Origin: Anaerolineae bacterium
GTDB taxonomy: Bacteria; Chloroflexota; Anaerolineae; Aggregatilineales; Phototrophicaceae
DNA length: 20,206 bases
Direction: 5' to 3'
Assembly: GCA_015492875.1 (NCBI GenBank)
Contig: WGEI01000239.1
Span: forward strand, 1-20,206
Shown here: positions 14,694 through 20,206 of the stretch, in pieces
Numbering within the stretch: the first letter of the stretch is position 1
How the letters are laid out: the number at the start of each line of letters is the position of its first letter
Program-made: the position numbers and the translations under genes
The notes under the pieces: model-generated
What the model was told of the DNA's origin: nothing
Seen by the model: the letters and a program-made list of their open reading frames with translations, nothing else
Databases searched by the model: none

Positions 14694-16087
14694 AGTAGGG
14701 CGTGGATTTTCTCTATCGCTTGGCGCATCATTTTGGGGTTTATCACAACAGATAGACTACAGTACGACGGCCCTTGTGCTAACGCTAGAATGCGTATTCC
14801 ATCTAGCGCCTGCAAAACTTTGGCTGTGATACCCGCTTGTGTATCAAGTTTTGAACCTACAACCGTCACAATACTAACAGGTTGCGTTTCCCAATGGCTT
14901 TGCGATGCTGTGTTATTGAGTTTCTGCGATAATTCGGCGTGCATAGTACGAACCGCTTCCGGCCCCGCGCTGGTTGGTATGACAAAACATATAAAGCTAC
15001 GCGAAGCCGACTGGGCGGAAATAGTGACTTCTGCTCGTGTCCCTAGTACATCAAAAAGTAACGTATCTACCAATTGCGTGATTTCAACTAGCGTTCCACT
15101 TCGCTCACTAAACAAGCCTATACCTTGAATTGCTGTGACCGCCTTAATCGGATTGTGGTCGGTATTCGCATTGGCATGGACCAATGTGCCCCTTGCTTCC
15201 GTCGTGAAAACGCCACGCACCCGCAACGGGATATTATGCTCTCTTAGAGGCCATATCATTTTTGTATGGATAATTTTTGCCCCGAAGTAAGCCATCTCCG
15301 CCAACTCTTCATAATTAAGCTCTGGGATAACTTTAGCTTGGCGGAAGATATTTGGGTCACAGGTCATCATGCCTTCAACATCTGACCACATCCATACTTC
15401 TTCGGCTTGGATGATTGCACTGATGACCGATGCTGTGTAATCACTGCCCCCGCGCCCCAGCGTGGTAGGTTTTCCGCCTTTTGTTGCGCCAATAAAGCCA
15501 GTTACCACCGGAATGATGCCTCTTTCTAACAAAGGCAATAAATTCTCTTCAACACGTTTACGGGTTAGCTCCATATCTGGGGTGGCATTCCCATACACAT
15601 CATCAGTGACAATCAGATGGGTTGCATCTAATGCCACGCCGCGTAGCCCGTGCTGGCGCAAAAATGCGGCGATAATTCTTGCAGATAGCCGCTCGCCAAA
15701 CCCTAGAATGGCGTCCATCGTATCATTCATAGGGACATCGCCCGTTGTTTCCGCCAACTTTTGACAAAGTGCCAACAAATCAAAAAATAGTTGGTCAATA
15801 TCAGCTTCCAAAGAGCGTTGCTCAATGTCTCCTAAAGATAATTGATTGATGAGAGCTAGGTGGCGAGTTCTTAAATTGGCAGCAATGCGGCGGTAACCGC
15901 GACGATTATCTAATAATGCCTGTTGGATAGCATCATGGAGTTGGTCTGTGATACCATCTAATGCAGAGACAATCAGTACCAATTTCCCGCGAGCTTGATG
16001 CTCTTGTTGTACAATTTGAACGAGCTGTTTCAGTGCTGCCGGGGTTCCCACCACCGAGCCGCCAAATTTCATTGTAAGCGTGCCCAT
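14690..16087 (-). CDS. lysC: Aspartate kinase with two ACT domains
   Basis: Aspartate kinase phosphorylates aspartate, the first step to lysine, threonine and methionine. The 465-residue protein has KFGGS (7-11), GFGERLSA with E132, the TTLGRGGSDYTAS signature (208-220) and MWSDVEGMMTCDP (233-245). Two ACT modules follow, at roughly 315-390 and 400-465. It is monofunctional, with no fused homoserine dehydrogenase. The segments that often read ISQSSSE in lysine-sensitive enzymes are ISAQSASRS and LAQGPSYCS, so the effector is uncertain. ATG at 16087 has GAGG nine bases upstream on the minus strand; M6 is an alternative. It converges on glnA with no room for a terminator between them and diverges from ricT. 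Confidence 0.93.
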   Translation of the reverse strand: MGTLTMKFGGSVVGTPAALKQLVQIVQQEHQARGKLVLIVSALDGITDQLHDAIQQALLDNRRGYRRIAANLRTRHLALINQLSLGDIEQRSLEADIDQLFFDLLALCQKLAETTGDVPMNDTMDAILGFGERLSARIIAAFLRQHGLRGVALDATHLIVTDDVYGNATPDMELTRKRVEENLLPLLERGIIPVVTGFIGATKGGKPTTLGRGGSDYTASVISAIIQAEEVWMWSDVEGMMTCDPNIFRQAKVIPELNYEELAEMAYFGAKIIHTKMIWPLREHNIPLRVRGVFTTEARGTLVHANANTDHNPIKAVTAIQGIGLFSERSGTLVEITQLVDTLLFDVLGTRAEVTISAQSASRSFICFVIPTSAGPEAVRTMHAELSQKLNNTASQSHWETQPVSIVTVVGSKLDTQAGITAKVLQALDGIRILALAQGPSYCSLSVVINPKMMRQAIEKIHALL

Positions 16088-16160
16088 GCGTTACGGCCTC
16101 TTTCGCGGTTGTGTATGGCTGTGTTTTTGTTTACAGTAAGCCAATATTTGCGCCGTTCAT

Positions 16161-16189
16161 ATTAAATGGCATCCTGCTATACATTGCAA
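16161..16189 (-). promoter_or_regulatory. Candidate promoter for lysC
   Basis: On the minus strand TTGCAA (16189-16184) is followed after 17 bases by TTTAAT (16166-16161), a 5/6 match to the -10 consensus. Transcription would start near 16154, leaving about 65 bases of leader. No biased leader ORF or lysine-riboswitch-sized region fits into this space. Support is from spacing and hexamers only. Confidence 0.5.
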
Positions 16190-16191
16190 GA

Positions 16192-16221
16192 TTGACTTTT
16201 CTCAAGCATATTTTTTATGAT
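16192..16221 (+). promoter_or_regulatory. Candidate promoter for ricT and following genes
   Basis: TTGACT (16192-16197, 5/6) and TATGAT (16216-16221, 5/6) are separated by 18 bases in an AT-rich stretch. The start would lie near 16228, about 33 bases before the ricT ATG. It sits back to back with the lysC promoter; the two -35 boxes are only two bases apart, so the promoters probably compete for polymerase. Confidence 0.6.
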
Positions 16222-16260
16222 AAACGTGAGTTATTTTAGTTAAAAGGTGTTAAAGTACCT

Positions 16261-17208
16261 ATGGAAATCGAAAAATCGTCGGAACAGCCACAATATAAAG
16301 TTGCTGGTGTCCGTTTTCACAAAGTTGGCAAGCTCTATCATTTCGATTACAGCGATTATCCCGATTTGCAGCCGGGTGATTATGTCATCGTAGAAACCTC
16401 GCGTGGTCGCCAGATGGGGCAGGTCATGGGGTTCGCTGTAGTTGATAATTCCGAAGAACGCGAACATCTCCCTATTTTGCGCCCTGCCACCCCCAGAGAC
16501 CTCGCCCTGCGCCAACTTTGGATAGAACGCCAGCCAGAAGCTTTAGAAACTTGTCGTGAATTTGCCGAAAAGCTGGGCGGCTATGAGGGCGTCAAGTTTG
16601 TGGCGGCGCATTATAACTACGACGGCTCTATGATAACCTTTTTGTGTAGTGCAGAGCAAAAAATCAATACAGCCCGCCTTTGGAACGAGCTTAGCCGTCA
16701 TTTTGATGCGAAGGTTGAAATTCGGCAAATTGGCCCCCGTGATGTCGCTAAATTGCTGGGAGGCTATGGCGCTTGTGGCGAAACACGTTGTTGCAGCACC
16801 TTCTTAACGGACTTCAGTCCTATCTCCATTAAGATGGCGAAGATGCAAGGGATTTCGCTCAATCCTTCAGAAATTACAGGCATGTGCGGGCGTTTACGCT
16901 GCTGTTTAGTCTATGAATACGAACAATATGTCGAGGCACGCAAACAGTTGCCCAAACGGGGGAAACGGATTGGCACGCCTTTTGGTCAAGGGCGCGTGAT
17001 TGATGTTCATCCGCTCCAAGATGCGGTCACTGTAATCATCCCTAATGAAGAGGGGGCAGACGTGCGAAAATGGGTTCATAGAGAAGATATTATCCCGCTC
17101 GATGAGCTAGAATCCCTAGCACGTAAAGCGAAAGAACCTTGCACAAAGCACGGTGATGGTGATTGCGATTGCGGCCTTCCCCCCGGCGCACGCCGTGCAG
17201 ATAGATAA
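16261..17208 (+). CDS. ricT: PSP1-domain protein, RicT/YaaT-like
   Basis: The 315-residue protein belongs to the PSP1 family. In Bacillus RicT (YaaT) works with RicA and RicF in a complex that binds iron-sulfur clusters and affects mRNA processing by RNase Y. The PSP1 core runs from about residue 10 to 225 and holds the two conserved cysteine clusters: GGYGACGETRCCS (C172, C177, C178) and GMCGRLRCCL (C209, C214, C215). A further Cys-rich tail (C294, C302, C304 in CTKHGDGDCDC) goes beyond the usual family core. A conserved GTPFGQGRVIDV strand lies in between. The nearest ribosome-site candidate, AAAGGTG, is loosely spaced. A PIG-L gene follows nine bases later. Molecular role outside Bacillus is uncertain. 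Confidence 0.9.
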   Translation: MEIEKSSEQPQYKVAGVRFHKVGKLYHFDYSDYPDLQPGDYVIVETSRGRQMGQVMGFAVVDNSEEREHLPILRPATPRDLALRQLWIERQPEALETCREFAEKLGGYEGVKFVAAHYNYDGSMITFLCSAEQKINTARLWNELSRHFDAKVEIRQIGPRDVAKLLGGYGACGETRCCSTFLTDFSPISIKMAKMQGISLNPSEITGMCGRLRCCLVYEYEQYVEARKQLPKRGKRIGTPFGQGRVIDVHPLQDAVTVIIPNEEGADVRKWVHREDIIPLDELESLARKAKEPCTKHGDGDCDCGLPPGARRADR

Positions 17209-17217
17209 GGGGAGTGC

Positions 17218-17937
17218 ATGGCAGAAGAAAAACAATCTTTGCGAGTATTAGGCGTTTTTGCCCATCCTGACGATCCCGAATTTTTTGCTGGCGGCACATT
17301 TGCCCGTTGGGTTGCACATGGTGCAGAGATTACCTTTGTTCTGGCAACCAGTGGGGATAAAGGCAGTGACGACCCTAATATGACGCATGAAGAACTGGTT
17401 GCGATGCGCGAAGAAGAGGAACGCCGCGCCGCTGCTGCGCTTGGGGTGCAGGATGTCGTTTTCTTGCGCTATCCCGATGGCGAGCTATATCCCACCTTGC
17501 AGTTACGACGCGATATTACCCGTATCATACGGCTTAAACGCCCTGATATTGTTGTGACCTGTGACCCTACTGTCTATTGGTATGGCACACGGGCGCTCAA
17601 CCATCCAGACCACCGAGCGATTGGTGCAGCCACACTAGACGCTGTATATCCAACAGCGCGAGACCGCTTGAACTTTATTGAGCTAGAGCGCGATGAAGGG
17701 TTACTTCCGCATAAAGTGCTGACTATTTACATTGCAGGCGCGATGGACTTCACAACAAAAGTAGATGTTACCGATTGGATAGAGGATAAAATTCGCGCCT
17801 TGCGTGAGCACCGCAGCCAAATCCCCGATATGGATGCAATGGCCGAACGTGTTCGAGGGCGTTCCCGCGATCGCCAAGCAGCACATGACCAAGTGCGCTA
17901 CGTCGAGTATTTTCGTGTGATTCAATTAGAACGATAA
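17218..17937 (+). CDS. PIG-L family deacetylase
   Basis: This 239-residue protein has the LmbE/PIG-L fold, metal-dependent N-deacetylases acting on N-acetylglucosamine-type amides in thiol, glycolipid or antibiotic pathways. It shows VFAHPDDPE (14-21) with H16, D18 and D19 as metal or base residues, SGDKGS (45-50) after the second strand, and NHPDHRAIG with H129 and H132. Length is normal. Members include BshB and MshB, but no partner gene (bshA, mshA or similar) is visible, so the substrate is not assigned. AAGGGGAG upstream is a strong ribosome site. It lies in a four-gene run with ricT, an M20 hydrolase and a cyanophycinase-like protein. Confidence 0.9.
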   Translation: MAEEKQSLRVLGVFAHPDDPEFFAGGTFARWVAHGAEITFVLATSGDKGSDDPNMTHEELVAMREEEERRAAAALGVQDVVFLRYPDGELYPTLQLRRDITRIIRLKRPDIVVTCDPTVYWYGTRALNHPDHRAIGAATLDAVYPTARDRLNFIELERDEGLLPHKVLTIYIAGAMDFTTKVDVTDWIEDKIRALREHRSQIPDMDAMAERVRGRSRDRQAAHDQVRYVEYFRVIQLER

Positions 17938-17950
17938 AACGAGTTTAACT

Positions 17951-19138
17951 ATGACAAAAATTGATTTCCTAGCAGAAGCCCATGCCTTACGTGATGAACT
18001 CATTGCCTATCGTAGGGATTTCCATCGCCATCCTGAACTGGCTTTTGAAGAGATGCGCACAGCCGCTATTGTTGCAGAAGCGCTGAGCAAACTCGGCATA
18101 GAGGTGCAAACGGGCGTTGGGAAAACTGGTGTCGTTGGCGTGCTAGAAGGCGATGAAGATGGCCCGACGGTGTTGGTTCGTGCTGATATGGATGCCTTGC
18201 CTATCCACGAGCAAAATCAAGTCGAGTACGCTTCGGCTGTAGATGGCAAAATGCACGCTTGCGGGCATGATGGGCATACCGCTATTGCTTTAAGCGTCGC
18301 CAAATTGTTTTCTAAATATCGCTCCCAAATCAAAGGGCGTATTAAATTTGTCTTCCAACCAGCGGAAGAAATTGGCGCGGGCGCTAAAGCGATGATTGCG
18401 GATGGTGTTTTGGAAAACCCCCGTCCCGATGTCACTCTAGGATTGCACCTGTGGAATGAGCGCCCGCTGGGTGTTCTCGGGCTTGCCAGTGGCTATGTTA
18501 TGGCTGGCTCATCAGAGTTATATATAAAAATAACAGGGAAGGGCGGGCATGGTGCTGCGCCTCATCTCGCTGTTGACCCCATCGTTTGTGGCGCGCATAT
18601 CGTTACGGCTTTGCAAAGTATTGTCAGCCGAAATGTGCCGCCTTTAGAGCAAGCCGTTGTGTCAGTGACGACATTCCATAGTGGTACTGCGTCCAATATC
18701 ATTCCTTCTACCGCAGAGCTGTCTGGTACTATTCGCACCTTCAACCCGGAAGTGAGAGACCTCGTTTCGCAACGGGTTCAAGAAATCGTTCAAAACACAG
18801 CAACCGCATTAGGCTGCACTGCCGAAATCACCGTCGAACATTCCACCATGCCCGTTTATAACCATCCCGAAGTTGCTGGCCGTCTCAGAAAGATATTCGC
18901 CCAATTTATAGACGACAGCCAATTTGATACAGAAGAGCGCACTATGGGGGCGGAAGACGTAGGCCTCTTTATGCAAGACATCCCCGGCATGTTTTTCTTC
19001 GTTGGTTCGGCAAATGAAGAACGCGACCTCCATTATCCCCATCACCATCCGCGCTTTGATTTTGATGAAGAGGCGTTACCCCTCTCTGTTGCGCTGATGT
19101 CTGCGGCAATTGCTGATTATGTTCTATCGGAGGTGTGA
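17951..19138 (+). CDS. M20-family amidohydrolase (N-acyl-amino-acid hydrolase-like)
   Basis: A 395-residue metal-dependent amidohydrolase of the HipO/IAA-amino-acid hydrolase subgroup of M20. Such enzymes cleave N-acyl amino acids, aminoacyl conjugates or related amides in the cytoplasm. Motifs are RRDFHRHPEL (21-30), VRADMDALPI (76-85), MHACGHDGHT (101-110) with metal residues C104 and H106, QPAEEIGAG with E139 and E140, LHLW with H166, a lid dimerisation domain at about 185-300 (GKGGHGAAPH), and the C-terminal HYPHHHPRFD. All active-site positions are intact. No signal peptide is seen. The stop overlaps the next gene by one base. The true substrate cannot be read from sequence. Confidence 0.92.
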   Translation: MTKIDFLAEAHALRDELIAYRRDFHRHPELAFEEMRTAAIVAEALSKLGIEVQTGVGKTGVVGVLEGDEDGPTVLVRADMDALPIHEQNQVEYASAVDGKMHACGHDGHTAIALSVAKLFSKYRSQIKGRIKFVFQPAEEIGAGAKAMIADGVLENPRPDVTLGLHLWNERPLGVLGLASGYVMAGSSELYIKITGKGGHGAAPHLAVDPIVCGAHIVTALQSIVSRNVPPLEQAVVSVTTFHSGTASNIIPSTAELSGTIRTFNPEVRDLVSQRVQEIVQNTATALGCTAEITVEHSTMPVYNHPEVAGRLRKIFAQFIDDSQFDTEERTMGAEDVGLFMQDIPGMFFFVGSANEERDLHYPHHHPRFDFDEEALPLSVALMSAAIADYVLSEV

Positions 19139-19785
19139 TGACTGAGCCCATTTTGCGGTGGTATGCTGGGCGTGGTTGGCTCGTGCTCTCTGGTGGGAAT
19201 ACTGCTGGCAGCCCTCTCCGCGCCCAAGCTTTAGAGCGCGCTATAGCGGCAGATGCCGGCGTAGTTTATTTGACCTTAAATCCCGATGATACATCCGTTT
19301 TGGATGATTTGGATGACTTGGGCGCGCCGACGGGATACACTCCCGACCTACTGCGAGAGCCTGATGAAGTGATTGAACGCCAGATTCAAGAAGCCAGCAT
19401 GGTGATGATTGAAGGTGCTGATAACCCGTTGGCCTTGAAAGGCATGCTCAGCGGACCAGTCCTGAATGGCGTCAAGGCTGCATTAGAAAATGGGGCTATT
19501 GTGTTTGCAGAAGGCCTTGCTGCTCATGTCTTAGGGGCATTAGTAATTACCCCGCAAGGGCTTGTGAAAGGCGCTGGTTTAGTAGAAAACGCCTTAATCC
19601 TGCCTGCAATGACTAGTTTGACGGAATCGCCAACTGCTCATAAAGCTTTGGTTGCCCATCCAGATATACTCGCCATCAGCATTGCACGTGGTTCAGCGTT
19701 GGCGTTAGGCTCGCAAAATCGCCTTGAAACATGGGGTCAACGACAGATAACAATCACGCTTGGCCAGCAAAATAGCACATCCTAA
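19138..19785 (+). CDS. Cyanophycinase-like (S51/glutamine-amidotransferase fold) protein, probably non-catalytic
   Basis: The start could be GTG 19135 or ATG 19138; GGAGG at 19129-19133 is too close to the GTG, so ATG is used (215 residues). The N terminus WLVLSGGN, followed by an alternating strand-helix pattern, resembles the peptidase S51/cyanophycinase fold. The segment MIEGADNPLAL stands where these enzymes have a GGxQ motif, and GAIVFAEGLAAHVLGA stands where they have GTSAGA with the nucleophile serine. That serine is Leu here, so classical S51 catalysis is unlikely. The C terminus reads ARGSALALGS and VETWG-like LETWG, as in related Chloroflexota proteins. The family assignment is by pattern only; the fold is moderately likely and the function unknown. 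Confidence 0.6.
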   Translation: MTEPILRWYAGRGWLVLSGGNTAGSPLRAQALERAIAADAGVVYLTLNPDDTSVLDDLDDLGAPTGYTPDLLREPDEVIERQIQEASMVMIEGADNPLALKGMLSGPVLNGVKAALENGAIVFAEGLAAHVLGALVITPQGLVKGAGLVENALILPAMTSLTESPTAHKALVAHPDILAISIARGSALALGSQNRLETWGQRQITITLGQQNSTS

Positions 19786-19820
19786 ACCTTATTACACCTT
19801 TAGCATGGCGTAAGTTGCGG

Positions 19821-19826
19821 TAGAAT
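19821..19826 (+). promoter_or_regulatory. -10-like hexamer before purA
   Basis: TAGAAT matches the -10 consensus at five of six bases and lies 37 bases before purA. The region 16-18 bases upstream (around 19797-19804) has no good -35. It is offered as a weak candidate promoter; purA may also be read through from the upstream genes. Confidence 0.25.
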
Positions 19827-19862
19827 AGGGCGGGTAATGAACAACATCAAGGGGAGTAGACC

Positions 19863-20206
19863 ATGCCCGTAACGATACTCATTGGCGCACAATGGGGCGA
19901 TGAAGGAAAAGGTCGTATTGCAGATTACTTGGCCTCTAAGTCCGATATTGTGGCGCGCTATGCTGGTGGTGATAACGCCGGCCATACTATTTTTGTGGGC
20001 GGCGAGATTTTTAAGCTCCACCTCATCCCTTCCGGAATCTTACACGAAAATACGGTTTGTGTTTTGGGAAATGGCATGGTTATCAACCCCGTTAACCTTG
20101 TTCACGAAATTGATAACCTCGCCAAACTCGGCGTGGAAATGACACCAGACCGCCTGCTAATCAGCGACCGCGCACATATCATCACACCTGCCCATATTGC
20201 GCTGGA
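19863..20206 (+). CDS. purA: Adenylosuccinate synthetase, N-terminal part (partial)
   Basis: The gene runs off the window end; 114 full codons are visible. PurA joins IMP and aspartate using GTP, the first committed step to AMP. The N terminus has the P-loop-like IGAQWGDEGKGRIAD with catalytic D13, ARYAGGDNAGHT with H41, FKLHLIPSGIL (50-60) and VLGNGMVINP. The overlapping open frame at 19882 in another phase is a shadow. AGGGGAG at about 19850-19857 is a good ribosome site. Its neighbours do not belong to purine synthesis. Confidence 0.96.
   Translation, partial: MPVTILIGAQWGDEGKGRIADYLASKSDIVARYAGGDNAGHTIFVGGEIFKLHLIPSGILHENTVCVLGNGMVINPVNLVHEIDNLAKLGVEMTPDRLLISDRAHIITPAHIAL

Noticed and set aside
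16125..16155. Short ORF (9 codons, minus strand) upstream of lysC as a leader peptide
   Set aside because: No enrichment of Lys, Thr or Met codons and no terminator behind it.
1..20206. CRISPR arrays, insertion sequences, tRNA or rRNA genes
   Set aside because: No direct repeat arrays, transposase-like frames, terminal inverted repeats or tRNA/rRNA-like sequences were seen; the window is dense with metabolic genes.

Overview
This window is almost entirely an aromatic amino acid biosynthesis supercluster from a bacterium, followed by nitrogen, aspartate-family and general metabolism genes. Several proteins look like those of Chloroflexota (Anaerolineae-like): the glutamine synthetase I-alpha sequence, the TrpA and TrpF motif variants, a PSP1/RicT protein beside a PIG-L deacetylase, and a short cyanophycinase-like protein next to purA. 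This placement rests on remembered family resemblance, not on a search. Genes are tightly packed, with 1-23 base overlaps, mixed ATG and GTG starts and mostly clear Shine-Dalgarno sites.

Layout. (1) Positions 1-4944 hold the end of a tryptophan operon: trpD (partial), trpC, trpF, trpB, an alpha/beta hydrolase with an N-terminal membrane segment, and trpA. The hydrolase overlaps trpA. (2) Positions 4945-5312 are a non-enzymatic stretch holding what reads as a complete ribosome-mediated attenuator. It has a consensus-like promoter, a 30-residue leader ORF containing the run FYTYFYFYF, three mutually exclusive pairing segments and a strong intrinsic terminator. (3) Positions 5313-8940 hold aroH (chorismate mutase), aroF (DAHP synthase), tyrA (prephenate dehydrogenase) and aroA (EPSP synthase). 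(4) Positions 8941-9181 hold a possible 54-residue unknown ORF. (5) Positions 9182-13244 hold aroE, a terminator-like hairpin, aroC, aroK, aroB and aroQ. Together with aroF and aroA this gives all seven steps from DAHP to chorismate in one place. (6) glnA (+) converges on lysC (-) with overlapping stop codons. (7) lysC diverges from ricT across a 173-base double-promoter region. After ricT come a PIG-L deacetylase, an M20 amidohydrolase and a catalytically degenerate cyanophycinase-like protein. (8) The window ends inside purA.

How it works together. aroF-aroB-aroQ-aroE-aroK-aroA-aroC make chorismate. The trp genes take it to tryptophan, and aroH plus tyrA take it towards tyrosine. No prephenate dehydratase (phenylalanine branch) is visible. 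The DAHP synthase carries an N-terminal ferredoxin-like domain of the type used for Phe/Tyr feedback. The leader peptide upstream reads charged Phe-tRNA and Tyr-tRNA, so the pathway appears to be controlled by the same end products at both transcription and enzyme level. The attenuator is the most notable item in the window.
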